This document shows positions 42,553-51,124 of a DNA stretch of 64,000 nucleotides, one piece after another. The position numbers and the translations under genes are program-made. The notes beneath the pieces were generated by a model. That model did no database searches. It had not been told where the DNA came from and saw nothing but the letters and a program-made list of their open reading frames with translations. Source of the stretch: Prionace glauca (taxonomy: Eukaryota > Chordata > Chondrichthyes > Carcharhiniformes > Carcharhinidae); contig CM075760.1 of assembly GCA_037974335.1 (NCBI GenBank), positions 25,641,197-25,705,196 on the forward strand, read 5' to 3'. The stretch's first letter is position 1. Every line of letters begins with the position of its first letter.

Positions 42553-42695
42553 TGAAGACATCATTAAGTACATCCTGGTCCAGGTCCGCCCACTCTACCC
42601 AGGCACACCACGGCCGCGATTCTCCCTCTACCTTTCGGCACAGCTGGAGATTGGAGTGGTGCGGGTGTATCACAGACAATGCAACTACCTGATCG
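42553..42695 (+). CDS. REC8: REC8 exon 3
   Basis: Flanked by TCTCTTTCAG|T and GATCG|GTGAGTGT, 143 bp. It completes the Cys codon and encodes EDIIKYILVQVRPLYPGTPR, then PRFSLYLSAQLEIGVVRVY, then HRQCNYLI; human REC8 has EEILNYVLVRVQPPQPGLPR, PRFSLYLSAQLQIGVIRVY, SQQCQYLV. This is the core of the conserved Rad21/Rec8 N-terminal domain. It ends in phase 1. The next exon, expected to begin by completing a Glu or Gly codon and to encode an LHRxQxQIRIDM-like segment, is not found before or after the gap at 44.6 kb, so the central disordered region and C-terminal winged helix are unaccounted for. Confidence 0.94.
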
Positions 42696-42879
42696 GTGAG
42701 TGTCAGCCGGGCTCGTCCGATGGAGGGGGGTGGGGAGTGGGGGGAGACTGCAGTGCCCGCAGAGACACTGAGAGTGACGTCAGAGGACTCTGGGTCTGTA
42801 CTCGATGGACGAGGGTGGAGGAGATCACAGGATACTGAAAGACCCGGATGGAGTGGACGTGTTGAAGAAGTTTCCATTA

Positions 42880-42990
42880 CAGTTTATTTATGACGGGGAG
42901 AAGGTGCAAACACCACACAGACAGTGACCCGAGCCGGAATTGAACTGGCGCTGTGAGGCAGCAGTGCGAACTGCTGTGCCACCCGTTAGT
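42880..42990 (-). mobile_element. SINE head fragment
   Basis: CAGTTTATTTATGACGGGGAGAAGGTGCAAAC...GACCCGAGCCGGAATTGAACTGGCGCTGTGAGGCAGCAGTG: reverse SINE with most of the middle deleted. Confidence 0.8.
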
Positions 42991-42999
42991 CAGAGAGAC

Positions 43000-43285
43000 T
43001 GGGATCTGAGGGTGCAGCCTCAGAGTAAAGGGTCGACCCTTTAGAACTGAGATGAGGATGAATTTCTTCAGCCGGAGGGTGGTGAATCTGTGGAACTCAT
43101 TGCCACAGAGGAGGCCCAGGTCACTGAGTGTATTTAAGACAGAGTTAGATCGGTTCTGGATCGGTAAGGGGATCAAAGGTTACAGGGAGAAGCTGGGAGA
43201 ATGGGGATGATATACTTATTGGCCATGATCCAATTGCAGTGCAGACTTGATGGGCCGAATGGCCTAATTCTGCGCCAATGTTTTG
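43000..43285 (+). mobile_element. CR1-type LINE 3' end, another family
   Basis: GATGAATTTCTTCAGCCGGAGGGTGGTGAATCTGTGGAACTCATTGCC encodes the CR1 C-terminus (FFSRRVVNLWNSLP); the 3' UTR has GATGGGCCGAATGGCCTAATTCTGC. It is followed at 43295-43342 by a 48 bp reverse L2-type 3' end. Confidence 0.8.
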
Positions 43286-43342
43286 ATTTTGACTGGATTC
43301 ATTACTGTCACATGTATTACTATACACTGAAAAGTATTGTTA

Positions 43343-44590
43343 GAACGTAAGAAATAGGAGCAGGAGTAGGCCATCTAGCCCCTCGAGCCTGCCCCGCCAT
43401 TCAATAAGATCATGGCTGATCTGTCGTGGCTCAGTTCCACCTTCCTGCCCTCTCCCCATAACCCTTAATCCCTTCTCTTATCAAAAACCTATCAACCCGT
43501 TTCTTAAAAATATTTAGCGAGGCAGCCTCCACCACTTCAACAGGCAGAGAATTCCAGAGATTCACCACTCTTTGAGTGAAGAAGTTCCTCCTCAACTCTG
43601 TTCTAAACCGCCTCCCCTTTATCTTGAGGCTGTGCCCCCTAGTCCTACTGTCTTTTTTGAGCGGGAAGAGTCTCTCCACCTCTATCCTATCCATCCCATT
43701 CATCATCTTATACGTCTCAATGAGATCTCCCCTCATTCTTCTAAACTCTAACGAGTACAAGCCTAGTTTATTCAGCCTCTCCTCATAGCTCAATCCCCTC
43801 AACTCCAGTATCAGCCTAGTAAACCTCGTCTGCACTCCCTCCAGGGCCAAAATATCCTTGCGCAGGTGCGGCGCCCAAAACTGCACACAGTACTCCAGCT
43901 GCGGCCTCACCAATGCAAGACCTCCCTACTTTTATATTCAATCCCCCTCGCTATGAGGCCAGCATCCCATTCGCCTTCCTGACCACCTGCTGCACCTGCA
44001 AGCTGGGTTTTGCGACTCATGCACAAGGACCCCGAGGTCCCTCTGCACCGTCGCTTGCTGCAGTTTTTCGCCACGTAAGTAATAGTCCTTCCTACCATTC
44101 CTCCTACCAAAGTGGACCACCTCACACTTGCCAACATTAAATTCCATTTGCCATTTCCTGGCCCATTTGCCCAGCCTATCTAGATCCTTCTGCAGACTCT
44201 CCACACCCTCCTCACAATTTGCCTTTCCCCCAATCTTGGTGTGATCAGCAAATTTCGACACCCTGCACTCGGTTCCCTCCTCCAGATCATCTATATAAAT
44301 GGTAAATAGCTGAGGCCCCAGCACCGACCCCTGGGGCACCCCATTAGTCACCAACCGCCAATCCGAATAGCACCCATTGACCCCCACTCTCTGCCTCCTA
44401 TTTGACAACCAATCCTCTATCCACGCTAACACCCTACCCCCAACTCCATGTCCCCTGACCTTCTGCAATAACCTCTTGTGAGGTACCTTGTCAACGCCTT
44501 CTGAAATCCAGAAAGACCACATCCACCGGCTCTCCTCTATCCACTGCCCTAGACACATCCTCATAGAACTCCAGTAAATTTGTCAGACAC
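43343..44590 (-). mobile_element. CR1 LINE, 5'-truncated (copy F)
   Basis: Same family as copies A-E, reverse. Begins with the complement of the 3' terminus (AACGTAAGAAATAGGAGCAGG) and extends into RT (SGVPQGSVLGP becomes TNGVPQGSVLGP; SKFADHTKIGG has lost the second active-site Asp, DD to DH). A short deletion near 43915 removes part of the LQLYRALV region. It breaks off at 44590, 15 bp before the assembly gap. Confidence 0.92.
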
Positions 44591-44722
44591 ACAGTGAGCA
44601 CGTGANNNNNNNNNNNNNNNNNNNNNNNNNNNNNNNNNNNNNNNNNNNNNNNNNNNNNNNNNNNNNNNNNNNNNNNNNNNNNNNNNNNNNNNNNNNNNNN
44701 NNNNNTCACGTGCTCACTGTGT
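44589..44722. other. Assembly gap (100 N) flanked by a perfect 17 bp inverted repeat
   Basis: N run at 44606-44705, a default-length gap of unknown true size. The left flank ends ACACAGTGAGCACGTGA (44589-44605) and the right flank starts TCACGTGCTCACTGTGT (44706-44722), exact reverse complements. The left copy begins at the point where CR1 similarity ends. Confidence 0.97.
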
Positions 44723-44724
44723 AT

Positions 44725-46155
44725 AAACGTGTCAAAAAAGGAGAACGAGAGAGAAAGAGGGGAGAGCGAGAGAGAGAAGGGGATCGAGAGAGGGAGAGGG
44801 GGGGGAACGAGAGAGAGAGGGAGGTGGAGAGGGAACAAGAGATAGAGGGAGAGGGGGGGGAACGAGAGAGAGAGGGAACAAGAGATAGAGGGAGAGGGGG
44901 AACAAGAGAGAGAGCGAGAGAGGGGGAATGTGAGAAAGGGGGGAAACGAAAGAGAGAGGGGGGAATCAGAGAGAGGGGGAGGGAGAGAGAGGGAGAGGGA
45001 GAGAGGGAGGGAATGAAGGAGAGGGAGAGGAGGAGAGAGAGGAAGGGATGGAGGGAGAGAACGAGAGAGAGAAGGAATGACGGGGGGGAAATGGGAGAGA
45101 GCGAGAGGGAACGAGAGGGACGGAGAGAGAGGAAGGGCGTGAGAGGGCGAGAGAGAACAAGAGAGTGAGGGAGGGAGGAGGGAATGAGAGGAAATGAGGG
45201 AGTGAGAGAGGGAACATGTGAAAGACTGAACGAGAGGAAGAGAGAAAATGAGAGACAGGTGGGGAATGAGAGAGGGAGAGAAGGGAAACAAGACAGAGAG
45301 AAGGAATGAGAAAGGGAGAGGGAGGGAGGGAAAGAGAGAGACAGAGAGGGAGGAAGGGAGAGGGAGGGAAGAATGGAGGGGGAGCGATGGTGGAGGAGGT
45401 ATGGAGGGATGGGGAGGGAGGGAGAAGGGACAGAAAGTGAGCAAGAAGCAGGGAAGAAGAGAAGAAGGAACAAGAGAGAAGGGGAACAAGAGAGTGAGGG
45501 GGAACTAGAGAGAAGAGGAATGAGAGAGAGAGTGGGAACAAGAGGGAGAGAGAGAGGGGGAACGAGAGAGAGGGAATGAGGGAGAGAAAGGGGGGAATGA
45601 GAGAGAGAGCGAGAGGTGGAATGAGAGAGAGAAAGAGGGAGAATGAGAGAGAGAGAGGGGAACAAGAGAGAGAGCGAGAGGTGAATGAGAGAAAGAGGGA
45701 GAACGAGAGAGAGGGGAACGAGAGGGAGAACAAGAGAAAAAGAGGGAGAGAGGGAGGGAGCGAGAGGGAGAAGGAGAGAGGGGGAGGGCGAGAGGGGGAG
45801 GGCGAGAGGGGGAGGGCGAGAGGGGGAGGGCGAGAGGGGGAGGGCGAGAGGGGGAGGGCGAGAGGGGGAGGGAGGGAGTGAGGGCGTGAGGGCGAGAGGG
45901 GGAGTGAGGGCGAGAGGGGGAGTGAGGGCGAGAGGGGGAGGGAGGGCGAGAGGGGAGGGAGGGCGAGAGGGGGAGGGAGGGGCGTGAGGGGGAGGGAGGG
46001 AGGGAGTGAGGGGGAGGGAGGGAGGGAGGGAGGGGGAGGGAGGGAGGAGGGGGAGAGGGGGGAGGGAGGGAGGGAGGGGGAGGGAGGGAGGGAGGGGAGG
46101 GGAGAGGGGGGAGGGAGGGAGTGAGGGGGAGGGAGGGAGTGAGGGGGAGGGAGTT
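44725..46155 (+). repeat. Purine (GA/GGA) tract, G-quadruplex-prone
   Basis: 1.4 kb of almost pure purine on the plus strand: first GAGAGAGGGGGAACGAGAG-type units, then GAGAGGGGGAGGGC repeats (45775-45875) and GGGAGGGAGGGAGG runs to 46150. Runs of three to five G separated by one to four bases are dense enough for G-quadruplexes, and the strand asymmetry allows triplex DNA. Long open frames on either strand here are low-complexity artefacts. Confidence 0.93.
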
Positions 46156-46255
46156 CCTTATTTAAGGGTCTACATGCCTGTTCTCCAGGAGAAGGTTGGC
46201 CTGCTCTCTGCCTGTCACCCTTTCTCTCCCTGTTCCGCCCTCTGCTTGCCCTGGT

Positions 46256-46636
46256 ATGGAGACACTGCAGCGGGCAGAGCTCCAGCTGCCCATTCCCTAC
46301 GTGCTGGCGCTCCCCCTCTGGCTGGAGGAGGGGGCCGAGGCCCTCCCGCAGCCGGAGGTGACCCTGGACGGACTGGGCATCCAGCCGGAGCAGGTGAGGG
46401 AGAGGCTGGTGCGCCTGGACAGGCAGCACACTCGGCTCAGGACGTCCCGGGCCGCCTGAAGGAGCGGCTGGTCTGGGCGGCCGAGGTCAGCCTGCGGGTC
46501 AGAGAGCCACACACCGGGGGCACCCAGGAGATCCGCTGTACCAGCGAGGGGCGGCCAGACCACAGCTTCTTCCGGACTCAACTGGAGCTACTTCCCTGGA
46601 TCAGCAGGACTCAGGGAGACACAGTCCTCATGGCAG
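46256..46636 (+). pseudogene. Unidentified host gene, exon A (frame slip inside)
   Basis: GC-rich, coding-like stretch clearly different from the repeats around it. From ATG 46256 it reads METLQRAELQLPIPYVLALP, then LWLEEGAEALPQPEV, TLDGLGIQPEQVRERLVRLD and RQHTRLR. The frame then needs a +1 nt correction at about 46440-46450, after which it continues DVPGRLKERLVWAAEVSLRV, REPHTGGTQEIRC, DHSFFRTQLELLPWISRTQG, DTVLMA. It ends at a consensus donor GGCAG|GTAAGG in phase 1. Helical, coiled-coil-like character in the middle (VRERLVRLDRQ...RLKERLVWAAEVSL). I do not recognise the family. The single slip may be an assembly base error or a real lesion. It lies beyond the gap downstream of REC8 on the same strand; I found no convincing similarity to REC8. 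Typed as pseudogene only because of the slip. Confidence 0.55.
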
Positions 46637-46724
46637 GTAAGGAAGGGCTGGAGGGAAAATTCCCAGTCCAGATTCTCCAATCTACCCCCATAACTCAATT
46701 CCTTATCCCTGGAACCATCTGTCG

Positions 46725-47340
46725 GTGTGTGTCTGAGAGAGAGAGAGAGACTGTCCCTGTCTCTTTCTGTGTCTGTGTCTACGTACGTGTGTGTGCATGT
46801 GAGATTGTGTGTGTGGTTCTGTAAGTGTCAGTTTCTTCGTGTGTGTGTGTGTCTTTGCCTATGTGTGTATCCCTATATGTGTATGTGTCTTTGTACGTAT
46901 GTCTGTGTGTCACTGCATGCATGTGTCTGCCAGTGTGTTTGTGTGCGTGTGTCTGCCAGTGTGTATCATGTGTGTGTCTCTCTGTATGTGTACGTGTGTG
47001 TGTGTGTATCTGTTCGTGTGTCTCTGTGTGTGTCTGCCAGTGTGTGTATCTGTCTGTGTGTGTCTGTCATTGTGTCTACCTGTGTATGTGTATCTGTGTG
47101 TATGTCTGTGTTTCTCTCTGTCTCTGTGAGTGAGTTGTTAACTCTCTCCTGGTGCGCATGTGTATGCGTGTCTCTCTGGCTCTGTGTGTTGTTCTGTAAG
47201 ATTGTGTGTGTGTGTGTGCCTCTATGTATGCCTGTGCGTGTGCATGTGTATATCTTTGTGTGTGTCTGTATGTGCGCATGTGCATGTGTGTTTGTATGTA
47301 CATGTGTGTGTGCATCTTTTTGCCTCTGTGTGCGTGTGAG
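46725..47340. repeat. TG-rich microsatellite in the intron
   Basis: GTGTGTGTCTGTGTGTATGT-type low-complexity DNA with interspersed CTCTG. Produces Cys/Val-rich open frames that should be ignored. Confidence 0.9.
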
Positions 47341-48620
47341 ATTTGTTAACTCTCTCCCAGTGTGACTGTGTGTGTGTCTCTGTCTCTCTGACTCTGTATG
47401 TGTGTGTCTCTGTGTATGTCTCCGTCTTGCTGTCTATGTGTATGAAAGTTGTTAGCTCTCTCCCAGTGACCCAGCTCTGAGCGTGTGTGTGTGTGTCCGT
47501 ATGTGTGTGTGTGTTAACTCTCTCCCAGTAGGTCTGTGTATCTCTGTCTGTATGATGTTAACTTTCTCCCGTTGACCCTGCTCTGTCTGTGTCTGCATGT
47601 GTCTCTGTCTCTCTGACTGTCTCTGTGTGTGTAATGTTAATTCTCCCAGTGACCCCGCCCTGACTGTATCTGTGTGTGACGTTAACTCTCTCCCGTTGAC
47701 CCTGCTCTGTCTGTGTCTGCGAGTCTCTCAGACTCTGTCTGCGTGTCTCTGTCTCTCTGACTGTCTGTATGTGTGATGTTAACTCTCTCCCAATGATCCT
47801 GCTGTCTCTGTGAGTCTGACAGAACTTAGAACATAGGATCATAGACCTCTACAGTGCAGAAAGAGGCCCTTCGGCCCATCGAGTCTGCACCAAACACAAT
47901 CCCACCCAGGCCCTACGCCCATATCCCTACATATTTCACCCACTAATCCCTCTAACCTCCACGAAGGGGCAATTTCTTAGCATGGCCAATCAACCTAACC
48001 CGCACATCTTTGGACTGTGGGAGGAAACCGGAGTACCCGGAGGAAACCCACGCAGACACAAGGAGAATGTGCAAACTCCACAAGACAGTGACCCAAGCCA
48101 GGAATCGAACCCAGGACCCTGGAGCTGTGAAGCAGCAGCAGTGCTAACCACTGTACTACCGTGCCGCCCACGTTGATGTTAACTCTCTCCCGATAACCCT
48201 GCTCTGTGTGTGTGAGATGTTAGTTCTCTCCCGATGACCCTGCTCTGTCTGTGTGTGTGTCTCTGTCTCTCTGTGTGTGATGTTAACTCTCTCCCGATGA
48301 CCCTGCTCTGTCTGTGTGTGTGTCTCTGTCTCTCTGTGTGTGATGTTAACTCTCTCCCGATGACCCTGCTGTCTGTGTGTGTGTGTGAGATGTTAATTCT
48401 CTCCCGGTGACCCCGCTCTGTCTGTGTGTCTGTGTGTGTGTCTCTGTCTCTCTGTGTGTGATGTTAACTCTCTCCCGATGACCCTGCTGTCTGTGTGTGT
48501 GTGTGAGATGTTAATTCTCTCCCGGTGACCCCGCTCTGTCTGTGTGTCTGTGTGTGTGTCTCTGTCTCTCTGTGTCTGTGTGTGTGATGTTAACTCTCTC
48601 CCGATGACTCTGCTCTGTCT
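47340..48620 (+). repeat. Minisatellite repeating the intron's 3' splice region
   Basis: Units of about 60-65 bp centred on GATGTTAACTCTCTCCCGATGACCC-TGCTCTGTCTGTGTGTG recur at least ten times (47450, 47510, 47555, 47630, 47675, 47775, 48175, 48220, 48285, 48340, 48390, 48465, 48510, 48585), interrupted by the SINE at 47828-48175. The last unit leads into the real acceptor TGCTGCTCTTTCAG at 48633. Confidence 0.85.
47828..48175 (-). mobile_element. SINE of the second family, full length
   Basis: Left 3' end AGGATCATAGACCTCTACAGTGCAG...GGCCCTTCGGCCCATCGAGTCTGCACC, middle GGGGCAATTTCTTAGCATGGCC...CTTTGGACTGTGGGAGG, right tRNA head with B box (GGAATCGAACCCAGGACCC) and GTGCTAACCACTGTACTACCGTGCCGCCC. 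It shares its head and middle with the first family but has a different 3' end. Confidence 0.9.
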
Positions 48621-48633
48621 GCTGCTCTTTCAG

Positions 48634-48734
48634 ATGGAGTAGTCGAGGAGGAAGAGGTGAGGCCAGTGGGCCTGGGACTTGTCCTACACACCGAGAGTGA
48701 CCCCTACTCCAAGGGGCAGAAACACCAGGAGTAA
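48634..48734 (+). CDS. Unidentified host gene, last coding exon (exon B)
   Basis: Acceptor CTGCTCTTTCAG|AT at 48633/48634. With the phase-1 end of exon A it gives Asp then GVVEEEEVRPVGLGLVLHTE and SDPYSKGQKHQE, followed by TAA at 48732-48734. A polyadenylation signal AATAAA lies at 48808-48813, 74 bp after the stop. An acidic patch EEEEE-like (VVEEEEV) starts the exon. The clean splice phase, stop and poly(A) signal argue for a real, or recently real, gene. Product unknown. Confidence 0.62.
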
Positions 48735-48807
48735 CAGAGCGTGTGAAATCCCCCCTGACATCACCTTCCAGAAGCTTCCTCCTCGGTCCCAACCAAGAGG
48801 GAGAAAA

Positions 48808-48813
48808 AATAAA
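48808..48813 (+). terminator. Polyadenylation signal AATAAA
   Basis: Canonical AATAAA 74 bp after the stop codon of the unidentified gene, followed by GGGGACTGTGTTTCGGTT, a GT-rich stretch. Confidence 0.5.
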
Positions 48814-49082
48814 GGGGACTGTGTTTCGGTTCAACTGGCCGATCAAAAGCTGCGGGAAAACCTTTGTCTCCTCTGGACTCGATATTCCGCATCTCTCCCA
48901 GATCATTCCTCCCTCAGCAAACTTCACCTCATCCAGCACTCCATGTCCCAAGAGGAAGCACATCCCTGGAATCCCCTCCGGCCGCATGCAACCTTCCAAC
49001 ATCTCTGCACTCCTCCAGTTCCAGGTTCTCCAGTGTTCCCCTCCTCTCTGTCTCTCCCCCTCTCTCTGTCTCACTCCATTTT

Positions 49083-50113
49083 GTGGGTATGCCGGCGTTG
49101 GACTGGCGTAAACACAGTAAAAACTGCACCGATCTCCTCAGAAGGCAAACACGGGACACAATGGACAGAGTACCCTTCGTCGTCCAGTACTTCCCCGGAG
49201 CGGAGAAGCTACGACATCTTCTCCGGAGTCTTCAACATATCATTGATGAAGACAAACATCTCGCCAGGGCTATCCCCACACCCCCACTTCTTGCTTTCAG
49301 ACAACCACACAACCTCAAACAGACCATTGTTCGCAGCAAACTACCCAGCCTTCAGGAGAACAGTGACCACAATACCACACAACCCTGCCACAGCAACCTC
49401 TGCAAGACATGCCGGATCATCGACATGGATACCATCATCACACGTGAGAATACCATCCACCAGGTACATGGTAAATACTCTTGCAACTCGGCCAACATTG
49501 TCTACCTGATACGTTGCAAGAAAGGATGTCCCGAAGCATGGTACATTGGGGAGACCATGCAGACGCTACGACAACGGATGAATGAACATCGCTCGACAGT
49601 CACCAGGCAAGACTGTTCCCTTCCTGTTGGCGAACACTTCAGCGGTCACGGGCATTCAGCCTCTGACCTTCGGGTAAGCATTCTCCAAGGCGGCCTTCAT
49701 GACACACGACAGCGCAGAGTCGCTGAACAGAGACTGATAGCCAAGTTCCGCACACATGAGGATGGTCTCAACAGGGATCTTGGGTTCATGTCGCACTATC
49801 TGTAACCCCCGTGACTTGCCTGGGTTTGCAAAACCTCACTTACTGTACTGTCTGGAGACAATACACATCTCTTTAAACTGTGATCAGTGCTCCTTCCACT
49901 CACATTATCAGCCACTTTAAGACTTGAACAGCAGGTTAGGTGTAAGGATTCGCATTCTAATCAGCAACTGTCTGTGCTTTATATGCTCTGTCTGTCTGAG
50001 GTCAGAACTCTCCATTCACCTGACGAAGAGGCAGCCCCCTCGAAAGCTTGTGAGAATATTATCAAATAAATAGGTTGGACTAAAACCTGGTGTTGTCAGA
50101 CTTTTTACTGTGT
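49083..50113 (+). mobile_element. Penelope-like element, short insertion with 12 bp target-site duplication
   Basis: Flanked by TCACTCCATTTT at 49071-49082 and 50114-50125, a perfect 12 bp duplication. The ends are partly inverted: TAAACACAGTAAAAA near 49111 and TTTTTACTGTGTT at 50102-50114. It contains the GIY-YIG endonuclease frame and a 3' UTR (CGAAAGCTTGTGAG, AAATAAATAGGTTGGACTAA). No reverse transcriptase is present, so it is a truncated copy. The same family's 3' end is at 21.88 kb (-) and 57.57/59.24 kb (+). Confidence 0.88.
49089..49805 (+). CDS. GIY-YIG endonuclease domain of a Penelope-like element
   Basis: 238 codons open from the ATG at 49089 (MPALDWRKHSKN) to TAA at 49803-49805. 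The N-terminal part covers the end of the RT thumb/linker (VVQYFPGAEKLRHLLRSLQ, LLAFRQPHNLKQTIVRSKLP); the linker has the PCHSNLCKTC Cys motif. The endonuclease begins with NIVYLIRCKKGC and has AWYIGETMQTLRQRMNEHRS (the GIY-YIG second half with catalytic Arg), LPVGEHFSGHGHS, AEQRLIAKF (catalytic Glu) and ends LNRDLGFMSHYL. Such domains cut the target in Penelope-like elements. The first residues derive from the element's terminal sequence, so the Met may not be a real start. The intact frame suggests recent insertion. Confidence 0.85.
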   Translation: MPALDWRKHSKNCTDLLRRQTRDTMDRVPFVVQYFPGAEKLRHLLRSLQHIIDEDKHLARAIPTPPLLAFRQPHNLKQTIVRSKLPSLQENSDHNTTQPCHSNLCKTCRIIDMDTIITRENTIHQVHGKYSCNSANIVYLIRCKKGCPEAWYIGETMQTLRQRMNEHRSTVTRQDCSLPVGEHFSGHGHSASDLRVSILQGGLHDTRQRRVAEQRLIAKFRTHEDGLNRDLGFMSHYL

Positions 50114-50139
50114 TCACTCCATTTTCCCATGTCGCCCCA

Positions 50140-50345
50140 TCTCTCCCTCTCCATGTGCCTCCTCCTCTCCATCTGCCCCTCTCTCCCTCTCTGTCTCTGT
50201 CTTCCTCTGTCTCTCTCTCTCTCTATCTCCCTCCCTCTCTCTGTGTCTCCCTCCCTCTCTCTCTCCCTGTCTCTCTTTATCTCCCTCCCTCCCTCTCTCT
50301 CTGTCTCCCCCTCTCTTCCTCTCTCTGTCTCTCTCACCCTCTGTC
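50140..50345. repeat. CT-rich low-complexity tract
   Basis: CTCTCTCCCTCCCTCTCTCTGTGTCTCC-type repeats; similar tracts at 50670-50700 and 50822-51030. Confidence 0.85.
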
Positions 50346-50362
50346 TGTCTCCCTTGGTGTGT

Positions 50363-50670
50363 CTTGCACGGCAGGTACAGAAGTTAGCACTTTTGCCTCA
50401 CAGTACCAGGGACCCGGGTTCAATTCCCAGCTTGGGTCACTGTCTATGTAGAGTTTGCACATTCTCCCCAAGTCTGCATGGGTTTCCTCTGGGTGCTCCG
50501 GTTTTCTACCACAGTCTGAAAGACGTGCTGATTAGGTGCATTGGCCATGCTAAATTCTCCCTCAGTGTACCTGAACAGGAGCTGGACTAGGGGATTTTCA
50601 CAGTAACTTCATTGTAGTGTTAATGTCAGTCCACTTGTGACACGAATGAATAAATAAACTTTAAACTTCT
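50363..50670 (+). mobile_element. tRNA-headed SINE, forward, full length
   Basis: Head CACGGCAGGTACAGAAGTTAGCAC, B box GGGTTCAATTCCC, body GGTTTCCTCTGGGTGCTCCGG, and tail TTGTGACACGAATGAATAAATAAACTTTAAA. Followed by a CT-rich tract and a short reverse SINE tail (50703-50822). Confidence 0.88.
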
Positions 50671-50702
50671 TTCTCTCTTGCTCTCTCTCTCCCTCAGTTT
50701 CT

Positions 50703-50822
50703 AAAGTTTAAAGTTTATTTATTAGTATACTGCAATGAAGTTACTGTGAAAATCCCGTAGTTGCCACACTCTGGCACCTGTTTGGGTATACTGAGGGAGA
50801 TTTCAGCATGACCAGCACGTCT
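50703..50822 (-). mobile_element. SINE tail fragment
   Basis: AAAGTTTATTTATTAGTATACTGCAATGAAG...CTCTGGCACCTGTTTGGGTATACTGAGGGAGA, ending inside a CT tract. Confidence 0.82.
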
Positions 50823-51124
50823 TTCTCTCTCTCCCGGTCTCTCTCCTGGTCTCTCTCACTTCCTCTCAGTCTGCCTGCCTCTCTCTCTCTGTCTCCCTCT
50901 TCGTCTTTCTCTCCCTCACTCTGTCTCCCTCTCTCTCTCTCTCGCTGTCTCCCTCTCTCTCTCTGTCCCTCTCTCTCTCTCTCACTGCTTCCCTTTCTCT
51001 CCCTCCCTCCTTCCCTCTCTCTCTCTCCAGCCCATTCATTAAACCTCAAGCCTAGATAGCTGAGATTCGGAATAAAGGTCAAAGGTCCCTGACAATAGGC
51101 TGACACCCCTGCCAAGCCCACTCT

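Noticed and set aside
44491-46429. Long open frames through the purine tract and across the N run
   Set aside because: Low-complexity sequence, and some frames cross the assembly gap, so they have no meaning.
46727-47365. A 212-codon Cys/Val-rich frame that looks like a membrane or metallothionein-like protein
   Set aside because: It is a translation of a TG/CT microsatellite; two other frames are open too.
46256-48734. The 46-48.7 kb exons as the missing part of REC8
   Set aside because: A faint resemblance of ETLQRAELQ to the REC8 segment ERLHRAQLQ does not extend, the C-terminus is not a winged helix, and the ATG and poly(A) context suggest a separate gene.
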